Below are positions 30,433 through 42,479 of a stretch of DNA of 64,000 bases, piece by piece. The notes under the pieces were generated by a model. The model saw only the letters and a program-made list of their open reading frames with translations, did no database searches and had not been told where the DNA came from. The stretch comes from Choristoneura fumiferana (lineage: Eukaryota; Arthropoda; Insecta; Lepidoptera; Tortricidae), in the NCBI RefSeq assembly GCF_025370935.1, contig NC_133476.1, positions 19,369,730 to 19,433,729 of the forward strand, read 5' to 3'. The first letter of the stretch is position 1, and each line of letters opens with the position of its first letter. A program made the position numbers and the translations under genes.

Positions 30433-32455
30433 AAATATCATTGCCTAAAACTGTACTTACCTAAAACCTAGTATATTCCCTACCAATTCAATTTCACGAA
30501 CAAACATTTTCCTAAAGTGAATCAAAAAATGCAGACTACAGAAACTGCTAAACGCTAGCAAATTTAACTACACTTACAAAAAGACCACGTAGGTTCGATC
30601 GCGTTCACGCTTCGACACAAGCTTCCCGCTATAGCGGGTTTGTAGTCGAGTGTCACTCCAGCTTAAAGGTAAGCTTCCATCCACATTTTTGTTTAAAATG
30701 TGGGTACTGTATTTTTGGTTTAGGTATTAGTAGACGCAGACCTTATACGAGTACATCCCTAGCTTATGCATTACTAGCTTTAACCGCTTCACGGGCATTT
30801 TTAAAAGTCGTTGAGCTATTGTCGTTCAGTTTGACCGTACGATCTGCTCCTGTCAAAAGAATGTCAAATAAATAATTTTTCATTTCATTCAGATATACAC
30901 AGCAACATTATGTATAAATAAGACTAGCTATAACATTCTTGTGGAATACAACAGACAGTGCTCGAAGCATCTCTATTACTGATGAGCCAAAGGAAACGAT
31001 CAAAAATTGCGGAATTTTTCTTAGGAAAATTTCGGAAACTTCTCACAATTTTGTATGGGGATTGAAACTTTCCGTTTCTAAAATTTAAATTTCCTATTTA
31101 TCTCGTGAAAATTACCAGAAATTTCCAAGAACTTTTCGATCTTTTTGGAAACTTTCCGCAACTTGCACGTCTAGTATAGACTTAATAATAATAATTCATT
31201 TCATTCGAGTAACTTAGTGACTCATACATAAATGTGTTAGTTGAATCTGTTAAGCAAGGGCTTGTAGCACATCGAGTAAAGCGATTGGTGTGACTTGTGT
31301 AAAGCCCGAATCTGGATCTGAAAAATGCTGCAAATAGTATATTACATTGTGAGGTCCTAAAGGAAACTACTTTGAAGTGGTCAATCAAGCGTAGTGGTGT
31401 AATGCTGCTTGCACAATTTTTTTCGCAAGTTTAAACTGGGCAAAACTTACATACATCCAAAAAACTTCTTCACTAGATTAATAGGGTTCAAGACATCCAA
31501 GAGCATCATTAGGCGTTAAGTTGGACACATTTTTAAGGATTTCGTCAAAGCGAGCTCGTTTGTCTGTCAAACTCTGATGTCGAGGGGGCTAATGGTAGAC
31601 TAATGCTATCTACAGGATTACAGAGAGTTTTCAGTCAATCAATCAGATGGGTGAGGTTAGTGCGGGCGCTTAAAACACACTGCAACAGTGGGGAGAACTT
31701 GTTTTTTTAGAGTTAACTAGGACCGATGTAGTCCTTTAGGCACGCTCAGCCAGTTTCCTAAAATGTCGGCTTCACAAAATGGTCTTCTTTTAAAAAATAC
31801 TATTTTCTACGTCTGCAATTTATTTTTTAGACCCCAATTTATAGGACATCTTGCTTGTAGGCACAAAATAGACTACACATACAAGAAGTTTTGTTATGTT
31901 TTTAGGATGCCGTACAATGAAGCGACAAAACTGTAGGTAAGATAGGTAGGTACATTTATTTTCAGGATCACTCCTTTGTCTGTCTATCCGTCAGTTGCTC
32001 CGAATCAACTAGGCTGATTAAGTCAAAATGTTGCAGACTTATTTACCTACACTACACAACAAGTCGGTTATGTACCGCTACCGTTACTAAATGTTCAATT
32101 TCTGATACAACCGCAATCGAAGAAATGTCACACTAATTGCTATTCTTTTTCCGTTCATCATTCAGCATCTCAGGTTTGCCGACATCGGCCCAGGGCCTGC
32201 ATCATTTTTCACTCCCTCGATAAATTCGCGGCCCCCGTCACAATGTCAACGGCTACGAATCGCTTCATTCTGTGCGCGTACGGATTTTAAGTGTTTTTCA
32301 GAGTCTCTTGCGTAAAGTTCTCGTTGCAAAAAACGTCTGAAATGCGATCGAAATGCTTGAAGTCTAGCTAATGCTGATATGCCTAGCGGCGCTAGAATTT
32401 GCCCGTAATGAATAAGTAGATTATTTTTTAATCTAACTGCTTAACCAAGAATTGC
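30433..32455. other. Intron, no gene seen
   Basis: About 30990-31170 carries several GAAACTTTCCG/CGGAAACTT blocks in both orientations, perhaps an old repeat. About 32160-32300 is a GC-richer patch without an open frame. No exon seen. Confidence 0.45.
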
Positions 32456-32575
32456 TGCTCGTTGCGTGACTCTGACTCTCCCCAAGAGGCCAACAGTCAA
32501 TGACCACGTCTCAGAGCCGTAGGTAATCACTACCAACACACACTGTTTAAGGACTCTAGTCTCTACGAGAGGTGA
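32456..32575 (-). mobile_element. LINE reverse-transcriptase C-terminal fragment
   Basis: Forty open minus-strand codons read SPLVETRVLKQCVL, then TYGSETWSLTVGLLGRVRVT and QRA. This matches the equivalent part of the LINE relic at 45150-45570 (TYGSETWCFTIGLINRLRVA) and is typical of the region after the reverse-transcriptase domain of RTE-type elements. The reading frame is broken just afterwards. Confidence 0.8.
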
Positions 32576-33030
32576 ATACATGAAGTAGTTTCTTGAACCC
32601 TCATTTAATAGTAATGAAATAAAAGAAGGAAAGAAAAATAAAGCAGAGTGAACTAAATACGCGCTCTCACCTCTTGGCTTGCTGTCCACAACACAAAAGC
32701 GTCCCATTGTGCCCTCGCATTGTCTTCACCCATTTGTCTAGTGGGCGACGGCTTTATTGTATCCCCTTTTTTGGGATACCATTAAGACCTTTAAGGACTA
32801 TTGCGATTGCAGCACTGAAATGTTTTTTATTGTTATTTATGTTTTTATAATTGATTGATTCAGGCGTTACCTTGCGAAGGAGCAATATCAATGAACTGTG
32901 TTCGGTATTCTATCAATCTACTATTCAACTAGAACATATGGTTATTTATTTTCTAACATTTTTAATAAATCTAAAGTTGCTGGCAAAATCGAATGCAAAT
33001 ACGAACTAAATGATGTTCAAAAAAGGCAAG

Positions 33031-33198
33031 GAACGGAAGACCGTGGATCGGCAAGCGTAGCGTAGGATGTCCACCAATGAGATGGACGGATGACCTAGTT
33101 AAAGCCGCAGGTAGACGGTGCAAGCAGGCCGCTTCCAACGGAAGCAATCAGGACATCTGTAAGGGAAACCTATGGCTAACAGTGGATGTCCTACGGCT
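33031..33198 (+). mobile_element. RTE-type LINE 3' end
   Basis: Follows the LINE consensus visible at 45395-45555: GTGGATCGGCAAGCGTAGCG, CCACCAATGAGATGGACGGA, then GTGGATGTCCTACGGCT. The GATGAT tail is missing. In its place the sequence turns back on itself (see 33156-33235). Confidence 0.85.
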
Positions 33199-33235
33199 AG
33201 GACATCCACTGTTAGCCATAGGTTTCCCTTACAGA
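33156..33235. repeat. Perfect 38-bp inverted repeat
   Basis: 33156-33193 and 33198-33235 are exact reverse complements separated only by CGGC. The first arm is the LINE's 3' end, the second the same sequence reversed. Confidence 0.97.
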
Positions 33236-34257
33236 AGGACATACGCACAAAGTTGCAGGAAACAACTAGTGTTTTAATAACTGTATTCTAGAAACGAGCA
33301 GCAATTTCGAGGCAAGAGTGCCCTGACCTGACACTTGACACCGGGCGATTTAAGCCGTACTTTTCACCTATCTGATGCAATTACGTAAACAGGGGCCGGT
33401 TGAACCTTCTCAGACAATGAGGCTGGATTAAACCGTGGAATTAACCAGACCCGTGGTTCCGCTGCGTGGACACGCATAATGTGAGCACATGTGACGGACT
33501 GAAGCGTTCTAATTGTCAGCCCCCCACACAGAAAGAAGAGTGTTATAAGTTTCTCTTTCTCTTCGCTCTCTCCTGTTCTTCTTTTTTTTCTGTTTCTCTT
33601 TTTACTATCGTAATTTCGAAACAGATGGATTTTGATGCAAGTTTATTTGAATTTGAGTTCATTGAAAGCGTCATTTATGAGTTCAAAAATTTCTTTGACA
33701 GTCTACGGATATCAGTGAGACACGAAATAGAGTGCAGTTTTTAACTCTCGGAAGTAAATATTCGTGATTCAGGGGGTGTTGTGTTCATAATAAAGTTACA
33801 TTTGATGCCAAATAAGGATTAATAAACAAAATGTGCTCAGCAATACTCAGTGCCCAAACAGTACTTACTGAAAATCCATCGTAATACAATATTACCCCCG
33901 TGCCTTCAACTCAATCGCATAATTTTATATGCTCAGAGGATTTGGTCGATTCCGTCCTTATGCTGTGTCCACGAGGCACAAAGGGAACGACTAAGCAACA
34001 TTTTAGCTTTCTAGCTTTCGTTCCCGCTCCCGCTGCCTCTCATCCTTGGCTCCCGGCACGGTCACACCCTCTTTCATCCATCATTAGCGGACAATGGCTA
34101 ATCTAACGTGTAGGGCACTTCATCACACCCCCCGCATGAGATAATTAACGTGCCAGATTAAAACGTCACCCGGACGCTATCGTCTGACCGGTGCGATATG
34201 GATATGAATGTCGTCAGCAAAAACATATATGTGTACAGACGCATAATAAAAAAACAA
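33236..34257. other. Intron, no gene seen
   Basis: The 92-aa frame at 33466-33744 lacks any recognisable domain and is not called. Confidence 0.5.
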
Positions 34258-34567
34258 CGGGTTCCGTACCATTGTCTGTACAACATTAGACATTAGCAAA
34301 ATACGCGCGAAAAACAGTACCACACCTTGCAGTCGGGTAAAAAACATCACGTTTGTTGTATGGGAGCCCTCCTTAAATAAATATTATTCTATTTTTAGTA
34401 TCTGTTGTTATAGCGGTAGCAAAAATACATTATCTGTGAAAATGTCAATTGTCAATATGTTTATGAGATACAGCCTGGTGACAGACGGACAGACAGACGG
34501 ACGGACGGACAGCGGAGTCTTAGTAATAGAATCCTGGTTTTACCCTTTGGGTACGGAATCCTAAAAA
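34258..34567 (+). repeat. Repeat related to the GTTCCG family
   Basis: From GGGTTCCGTACCATTGTCTG to GGGTACGGAATCCTAAAAA, with a GACGGACAGACAGACGG tract at 34482-34512. Shares the ends and the GACA tract with the GTTCCG family but not its interior. Confidence 0.55.
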
Positions 34568-34766
34568 TCAGGATATTTAAAAAAAAACAGAGCACTCAGC
34601 CGAGCTTTTTTTCTTGCAAATATGTTTTTTGGACAAAAGTTCTTTACTTCAGCAAAGTCAAAATTAAATGAAGCAGTCATTCAGTGATGTTGAGTAAGCA
34701 CTCTTTTTAAAGGAATGGAAATACAATAGACAAATTAAAATAGTAAATTATAGCTGAAAAACTTAA

Positions 34767-35274
34767 GGGGCTACCCGAGGTTTTCATCGAATTTTGACAA
34801 GTTTTGAATCGTATCTCCTTATTTTGCACTACAGATAGAATTATAAGTCAAACGGCTATCGGTTCTCCAATCTTTTATCTCCATTTTTGTTTACCGGATT
34901 TTGAAAAAAAATGAAGACTTAATTTTGTATGATTTATTTAAACATTGTCTGAAACAACACTTATTTCGTATATTTATTGACGTGACTGATCTAAACATAT
35001 ACGAAATCTATATATTTGGGTTCGTCTTTGACGTCTCTAAAAACTGGTCGAGGGTTTTCATTTGAAACTGATTAACACAAAAGTTATGGCCAGAAAACCA
35101 GTTTTTTGGCCTAGAATTGTTCAACTTTGATGCCAAATCCTCGAAAACAATGAACTTTTAAGTAAATATGGGATACTATATTGCTTAAAGCCGTTGTTGT
35201 CAATATAATAAGCTACAAAAATCATTAGAAAACTAAGGAATTCAGATTAAAGGTCATTGGTGCATGGGATCCCC
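34767..35274. mobile_element. 508-bp element flanked by TTAA
   Basis: Starts GGGGCTACCCGAGG and ends GCATGGGATCCCC, giving short imperfect inverted ends. TTAA lies on both sides (34763-34766, 35275-35278), fitting a piggyBac-type insertion. There is no open frame, so it is non-autonomous. The start resembles that of the MITE at 28601. Confidence 0.78.
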
Positions 35275-35326
35275 TTAAGTAATTGACCTGTTGTATGTAG
35301 TAGTGTACAGAGATGATATGAGACAG

Positions 35327-35440
35327 TCACCTGCACAAATATCTGACACGTCCTAGCGGCCCTAGAAATAGAGTCGTATCAGATATTTTATGCACGGTTT
35401 GTTGTACCTATCAGATATTGGTGCCGATGACAGGATTTAA
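35327..35440 (+). mobile_element. MITE-D copy
   Basis: ATATCTGACACGTCC, GCGGCCCTAGAAATAGAGTC, GTATCAGATATTTTATGCAC and CAGATATTGGTGCC in order. This uninterrupted copy is the reference for the split copy at 27464-27810. Confidence 0.78.
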
Positions 35441-36726
35441 GTCATTTTTTGAATATGGAACGTTGACTTCTATTTACTACATAACAGGTAATTTACTGAA
35501 ATTTTTCGCCTATATGAACAACATATTTAATATAGCTACAAAACAACATCGCTCGCAGACTTTTTGCTGCTTGTTTACTACGTTTCTATTATTTTTTTAT
35601 TGTTGCTGTTGTATTTTGCCCTAAAAGTCCTTTTCGGCTATTCACGGCGTCAAGGGCTGATTGATGAAGACTTCAGAACCCTTTGGAGACAAGGCAAGGG
35701 TCTGTCGGGTCAAAGAATCCATCAAGTTTAAAAGGGAAATGATAGATCTATATTCGCTGTTGTAAGGCTGAGTAGGCAAAATATGTTCTGAAGGAAATTC
35801 TGAAATAATAATAAGTACATGCTATACATATCGCGTTTCCAGAAGCAAAAAGCTGAATCGACAAAAAAAACACTATATACTTAACTTTCTGAGAGCAGTT
35901 GAGCAAAAAACAAATGACAATTTAATTTTGATACACTAAAAGACTGTTCCTTAATTAACAAATAATTCTGTGTTTATGTTGAAAATCTGCTGAATTTTAT
36001 GAAATAATTTTCAGGGGTTTATTTTAGTTAGCTAAATAAAATGCTGCTAGAACATTACAATGCGTTGTTGAGTACAGTCAGCATGTCAAAAAGTTTTTTT
36101 TTTGGGATTATCGTATTTACACTCACTATTTGTTAATTAACATAGAATTAAAGTTTCATACATTTTACGTGTCGTAGAAAACTAAGAAACGTGAAGAAAA
36201 TATTATGGTTTTACTAGTTTAAATTTTGCTCGCGTGAATTATTAATAATATAATATCTAGTGATTAAACAAAAATTCCGGAGATTTTACTAAGTTTACGG
36301 GTGCAAAGACGCGTGTAAAATCTAGTGCAAAATATAAAGGATATTATTAAGTAACTACCTACCTTTACTTTCATAAAAACCATTCAATAATATCACAGAG
36401 GTATTTTTACCTTAGAATTTGATTTGTAAGTGGGTATTTTTTGTTCAACGGTACCAACTGCGCGTGATGGCTGTACATTTGTTAAAGCCGCAGACACACC
36501 TGCACCGCTTTTGTCCAAGACAAATTACTACGTGTACCTGTGTATACGCCTTAACACTTATATGCTTACTCGTAACCTTACTTTGATTTACCATTCGGCT
36601 GAGCTTTTTAGGGTTCCGTAGTTCTAGAAACGCTTATATTATTATGCGTTAAACTAACTATGTTAACCCTCCACTGACGCAACAGAGTTCATGTTAATTC
36701 CAAGGGGTTAATACCACCTTGCTAAG
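35441..36726. other. AT-rich intron, no gene seen
   Basis: No supportable exon or recognised repeat, apart from an ATAATATATCTAGTG-like Helitron trace near 36240-36325. Confidence 0.45.
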
Positions 36727-36727
36727 A

Positions 36728-36997
36728 CGTGGTGGCCTAGTGGTTTGCCCTATGGCCGCTTAAGCAGAGGATCGTGGGTTCAAACCCTTTTTCGAAATTC
36801 ATGTGCGTACCTAATTACATTGGGAATTTACCACGAGGTTTACGGTGAAGGAAAACATCGTGAGAAAACCTGCACAAACCTGCAAAGCAATTCAATGGCG
36901 TGTGTGAAGATCACAATCCGCACTGGGCCCACGTGGGAACTACGCCCAAGCCCTCTCATTCTGAGAGGCGGCTTGTACCCAGCGTGGGGCGTATATT
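36728..36997 (+). mobile_element. SINE-A, plus copy
   Basis: tRNA-like head CGTGGTGGCCTAGTGG onward, then TACGGTGAAGGAAAACATCG and the GTGGGGCGTATAT end. The GATGAT tail and a target duplication are not visible. Moderately diverged. Confidence 0.88.
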
Positions 36998-36999
36998 GA

Positions 37000-39264
37000 A
37001 TTCTATGCATGCAAACAATACCTACATCTCGGGTCAATTGCCGCGAGACGATGTAATTCAACCGACAATAGCTTCAATTACACTAAACCGATTGTAATGT
37101 AACTCTTACTGTTCCAGGCCAATTTACCATTCAGCGCGGCCGAGTTTCCTGCATTAAAGATAGAACCGGAGGTTGCTAAACCACGACATTTTGGTGTTCA
37201 GATTGGTTTTTGGGGTCTTTTTTGTATTTTTTATTTCAACAATTATTTTTTTGTATTTTTGTTTTGTATATTATTTTGGTGTTCGTCCCATCACTAATAT
37301 TATAAATGCGAAAGTTTGTAAGTCTGATTGTTTGTTATCTCTTCACGTCTTCTTTCCATCTATTATGGTCATCATAGATTAAAAAAAATAACAGTGAAAC
37401 CCACACAGTTTTCAGTAAAAAACACACTCATTATAAAATTAGGAGGTTCTCACAAATATGGCTTAAGTTTCATAATTAGTTCCATACTGAATGAGTGCAA
37501 GAAAGGCCGGACCTATCTTATGTTAAATTTCTTATTAAACTTCCCATTAACCTAGGTATTCCAATAGTTCATTTGTTTTCGACTGCTTACAAACTTACAT
37601 TTGCAGATTCAGAAACGACCAATCGCATGGAATTGGATCGTCATATTTCTCCATCTCTATTAAAAGCTCGAAGAAATTCATATTATACGCAAGTAAGGAA
37701 ATACTTCTACGTTTTCCTACTTAATTGAAACTCTTAAGAAGTAAATAAACAAGAAACCAAATAACAGTGTAATAAACGGCAACTTCTGGTCATGAAGTTC
37801 GCTATACGGAACTTTTTTATGTTATAGGAAAACTTGGAACTAATAAGTATAACTTTGGCCTATAAAAGCCAATAAGCACCGCCTGTTTATTAAAAACCAC
37901 AATATGTACATAAGTAAATAAAAACGACTTACAGATTTAAACTTTATTTCATTTTCGATTGTATATTTAAACAAGCCAAAGGTTTTATCTGTAAGTTTAG
38001 GCCGTAGATTTTTTATGCTATTTACCAGCGCTTTTGGAAAGACAATTATTGCTAAAAAGAATGAAGAACAAGAAAGAAACTTGGCTAAAAGTCAGTTTTC
38101 AAAACTAAAATTATATTTAAATTCTATTGGAAAAAGATAATAAAAGTCAGGTACAGTAGACTACAAAGTACAGCATTAATAATTCACTTATGCATCTTAC
38201 GCGCATTACAAGAATGAAACAAGAATATTTGCGTATTTTTTTAAACTTTTTATCCTTACCTTAACATAGTGGGTATTGCCACTGTTGTATGAGCACTTGA
38301 ACATTTCACGACATATATCTGGACAACACCACGCAGACACTATAAGCACTTTAACCCGCTATATCATGAGTTACTACCATACTCGTAACCATCGTAAGTT
38401 TGTGCAATCAAGATGTGCAAACTTGGCACGGTAGTAATTGAATTGTTTCAAGGAACACTGCAAACTTGCACTAGAGCAAAGCTTCAAAAATACTTTAATA
38501 AAACTTTGGCAAAATACACAAAGTTCAACGTGTTTTAAAACGAATCCTAAATATTTCAGAATATGATTGGATCAGTACTTTGTGATTGAACATCCCCGCA
38601 AACACTTTGTACACTTCTGTCTATCTTGACCAAAAAATATATGCAAAATTATACAATAAACACAATGACTGTTTATTGAACACCAGAAATACAGTACAGT
38701 AAGCAGTACAGAAACGAGAGGTGCATGGACAATTTTCGCCAATGTAAGCAAAACAATTATAACCTTCTAAAGCATTTACAGGTTGTTCTGTCAAAATAAT
38801 TCGACCACTCTAGATTAAACTTTGAAACCTCGTAAATAGTCTAATTTACTTTTTCTGTTAAGTTGCCTCTATACTGACGAATTTATCCTTGAGTTTTATA
38901 CACAATCACTATACTATATTTACAAGAAGCCGCGACGTTTTAAAAACAAAGAATAGACAATGATTGTTTGAAAACAATCAGCCGACTACGTGTAACAAAA
39001 TGGACTGAGGACGTCTCCGGAGTTAGTCAATTACTACACGTAGAATAGGATACGAGGCTAGAGACTTCACTTACATCATGAATATACTGTGTATGTTTCT
39101 TGCTCATGTGCTCATTACACATGGCTTCTTTGTATCCCGACATTTCCCATAGGATACTACAGTTGGCAAGTAGTAACACTACGGTTGGAATGAAGATATA
39201 GAACTCCGCGAAGTAACACCCGAGTCCGAACCAATATTAATACCATACAACATGAATAATTTTT
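37000..39264. other. Intron, no gene seen; repeat traces
   Basis: A Helitron 5'-end fragment lies at about 37288-37350 (CACTAATATTATAAATGCGA), a LINE 3' trace at about 38020-38100 (ACCAGCGCTTTTGGAAAGAC) and another at about 38660-38720. No exon seen. Confidence 0.5.
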
Positions 39265-39385
39265 ATAAACATGACAGGAAGTAAACGAGCAGGCGGGTCA
39301 CCTGATGGAAAGCAATCACCACCGCCCATGGACATCCATAACATAAGTTGAGTTACGGATGCGTTGCCGGCTCTTTGAAAAAGGA
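39265..39385 (-). mobile_element. A-tailed retroelement fragment
   Basis: Decayed reverse copy of the 30245-30432 family: AAACGAGCAGGCGGGTCACC, ATCACCACCGCCCATGGACA and ATGCGTTGCCGGC. Confidence 0.6.
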
Positions 39386-39671
39386 GTCAGCTTCTTTTTG
39401 AAGTTCCGTAAGTTGCCTGTGTGTTTTTTTTAAACTTAAAATTTAGTTTAAAAATCCCTCTGTTCCATCATACTCTGCGTTTAATTTAAGTTCATAGCCC
39501 ACTTGATACGGCGCACGCTCTCAATATATTTTGCATTCAATGAACAATGACAATAAAGTCTTGTAATAAACACTTACATTCACTCGTTCGTCACTCCTTG
39601 AGTTTAACGAACAATACCCTGTTATGAAGATGGAGGTATTAACTGCTGCACTCAGAGACGCCAAATTATCA

Positions 39672-39990
39672 TTAACTATCATCATATCAGCCGTAGGACG
39701 TCCACTGTTGGACATAGGCCTCCCCCATAGACCTCCAGTTGCTTCGGTGTAAGCGTTAAAATCTCAATTTATATGGAAACACGAACAGCGCCTCTAGCGG
39801 AACGTTTGCGATGTGTGCGTGTTCGTGTTTCCATACAAATTGAGATTTTAGCGCGAACGCGATCGAGACGTATTTTGTAACCGAAAACTTACACTAAGGG
39901 CACTGATCTGCGTCTCCATTCGAGAACTTTTCGGCCCCACCGGTCCATCTCTTCTCCGTGCTATTTAATGGCCTGCCCATTGCCACTTCA
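39672..39990 (-). mobile_element. RTE-type LINE 3' end with a replaced middle
   Basis: 39672-39746 is the LINE 3' end in reverse (GCCGTAGGACGTCCACTG onward), and 39907-39990 is an upstream LINE part in the same orientation (CGAGAACTTTTCGGCCCCAC). The roughly 100 LINE bases expected between them are missing. The gap holds MITE-like DNA with 35-bp inverted arms at 39753-39787 and 39820-39854. Confidence 0.75.
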
Positions 39991-40069
39991 AAAAAAAAGA
40001 AAAAATAATTTGACACCGTCAAAATTGACAAATAATAATATCATAATCTACACAGCTTAGGCTGTCATC

Positions 40070-40372
40070 ATCATCTCGGGCTGTAATAAATATACGTCCC
40101 ACTCACTGTAGGCCACAGACATCTCGGAATAAGAAGGCTTGATTGTAGTTACACGCGGGCCAGGCGCGGATTGGGAGCTTCACATACACCATGGCGTGTG
40201 CAAGATTGCTCACGATATTTTCCTTCGCCGTAAACCTCATGGTTTTCAAATGTACGTAATGTCGCACGTTAATTACAAAAACTCAGAGGAAGGTACAAAG
40301 CCCATCTTGAAACCGACCCTCTGCTTTAAAGACCACACACACCACTCACACCACTTTGGGAAATGGAGCTGA
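40070..40372 (-). mobile_element. SINE-A, old copy
   Basis: Reverse copy with the full block order but many substitutions and small deletions (TATACGTCCCACT, ACACGCGGGCC, GCGGATTGGGAGCTTCACA, CTCACGATATTTTCCTTCGC, ACCGACCCTCTGC). Confidence 0.8.
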
Positions 40373-41523
40373 AAAATATAAAGTGCTTTTTAGCAGAGTG
40401 GAAGAGCGAGTCGCTAGTGTTTTCTTATTTTATTAGTGGCCAGTTGCTAAACAGTGGACCTAGGTATGCAAATTTTTTTTTTACTTTTACTTGTGTCCCC
40501 TACAGCTACTACGTACTTTAGGATACGGACTCTCCTTGAATAACTACTATATTATTCGCCTACAAATCTACGGTGTAACTGGTGCAAGCAGCAATCGCTG
40601 AGTACATTCTGGACTATCAACTGCCGAAGAGAATACAATTATTACTTGTCAACTATTTATTATGTAGATAAGTACTTTATTGTGTGGAGTTACGGAGCAA
40701 TGCCGTGGAGTACTTTCCTCTCACCCAAATATTGCATTCTCATCAAAAACATACCTGCCTCAAAATATTTTACAGGTTTAACATGGAAATGCAATCAATC
40801 ACGCAGATAACTGTCGTTTAATACAGCCCTGTGTGCTCACTCTGTCGTGCGTTCGATCCGGTGTTGCCAGCACCCTAATTTTGCAGAAGGTCTAGTCACT
40901 AAAACAGTATGCCGTCGGCACAAATAGTGTTAAAACGAAAATCTACGAGTTTGCCCAACTAATCCGGTAAAACGGGCCTTAAGTGTTCGAAAGAAAGTTC
41001 AGCATCTACTGTATTGTGTACCATTTTTTTTTCTTTTTTTGTTCTTCTACTTCTTCTCTTTCTTGTTTTATTATTACATACAACCAGGACTTAAATGAGA
41101 CAAAAATCATTGCTAAAATTACCTCGACGTACCTTCTGCAGCCATGGCCACGACTCTAGACCTAGGTATCTCAACATCTTTTGTTTTTTCCTCGCTGTCC
41201 TGTTTTTATACGAATTAACCAGATCGATTTTTTACAGTATGGAGATATTATACATTTTTGTAATGTAACCTGGCAACACTGGTTTGATTAAAAAATCGCT
41301 CAACTCGTCCGATACGATTTGCTATGAATAATTTCGCGTGCCCTTCCGTCACCATCAAAAGTGATTAGAATTTTAAACAATCAAACCCCATTATTCAAAA
41401 AATCCATGGATATATGGTAAATGGACGAATGCCCGTTACTGTCTCACAGTGACGCGTAATAAATCGAATGGTGAGAGAAGAGTGAGGTATATCTTCGGAT
41501 ACATCTCCTCGGTGTTAGTGTAC
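40373..41523. other. Intron, no gene seen
   Basis: No supportable exon or recognised repeat. Confidence 0.45.
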
Positions 41524-41640
41524 GTATAGTCACCAGCACTGAACCACAAAGCGTGCATAAAATATCTAATACGACTCTATTTCTAGGGCCGATAGGACGT
41601 GGCAGATATTTTTATTACTACACAGGCTTTACCATTACTT
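41524..41640 (-). mobile_element. MITE-D copy, reverse
   Basis: AGTCACCAGCACTGAACCAC, AAGCGTGCATAAAATATCTA and CTATTTCTAGGGCCGATAGG in reverse orientation relative to 35327-35440. Confidence 0.75.
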
Positions 41641-41671
41641 CTCATCATATCACTGATCACTGATTGATATC

Positions 41672-41945
41672 AAGTGGTCTTAGAAGCAACTGGTCTGAGT
41701 AGCAAGTGGCCTAAGAAGCAACTGGTCTAAGTAGCAAGTGGTCTAAGAAGAAACTGGTACTAACCTGATTTTGGTCGAAAACTTGAAAAATTTAGGATAG
41801 GTTAGGATTGAGTTGCGTTAAGGCGCGAAGCGTTTCATCCACGCGGAACAGACGCTACCCCGTCAACTTTGAGTCAAATAATTTTATACCACTTTCTACT
41901 TAGCCTAGTTGCTACTTAGACCAGCTGCTTTTTAGACCAAATGAT
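41672..41945. repeat. 16-nt tandem array with an inverted counterpart
   Basis: Five full 16-nt units from 41672 to 41751 alternate between AAGTGG...AGC and AACTGG...AGC types, making a 32-nt higher-order unit. About 140 bases later (41894-41945) roughly three units of the same array appear in reverse. The whole could be a transposon with repeated subterminal sites. Confidence 0.8.
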
Positions 41946-42424
41946 ACTAACCCCACGATTTTTGTTGCAGGTCTAAACTGGGGTTAGAGTTTAGCTATGT
42001 ACCACCTGACTAGAACTAGCACTAATGTACTAGGCAGGTCCACTCAGCATGTGTTCCAGTAACGCTGTTTTAAGGGAGAAGCCTTTGTTCCAGTTTACCT
42101 CCCAGAGCATATACGTCCAATATTTTCAAACTGTCCGCGTTATGGTTCCGTGATATACCACCTGGCCATCAGCCCCATCTGCTGCCGTAATTAATTCTGT
42201 TATGGCTGTACTGGCGACCAGCCAACACTATGTTACAAGTTTTTGCACGGTTTTTGTTTAACATCGTATCCAAAGTTACAGTCCCAAAACCAGACTTTGG
42301 CATTATGCATACTAACTTCTTCCCGCGGCTTTGTTCCAATGGAAAACTAAATAAAGAAACTAGTTCCCTTATGTCATGAAAATTTACGTAGCACTATGTG
42401 TGGCTATGATCTGCAAAGAATGAT

Positions 42425-42479
42425 CATCATCCCAGCCTATATACGTCCCACTGCTGGGCACAGGCCTCCTCTCAGAATG
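42425..42479 (-). mobile_element. SINE-A tail fragment
   Basis: Only the last 55 bases: CATCATCCCAGCCTATATAC, GTCCCACTGCTGGGCACAGG and CCTCCTCTCAGAA. Confidence 0.85.

Noticed and set aside
33466..33744. 92-aa plus-strand frame with a hydrophobic stretch
   Set aside because: No recognisable family, no promoter or splice evidence; composition fits chance.
36740..36800. tRNA gene, from box A and box B motifs (also at 46551, 50092, 17288)
   Set aside because: These are SINE heads. Cloverleaf pairing is poor and they continue into SINE bodies.
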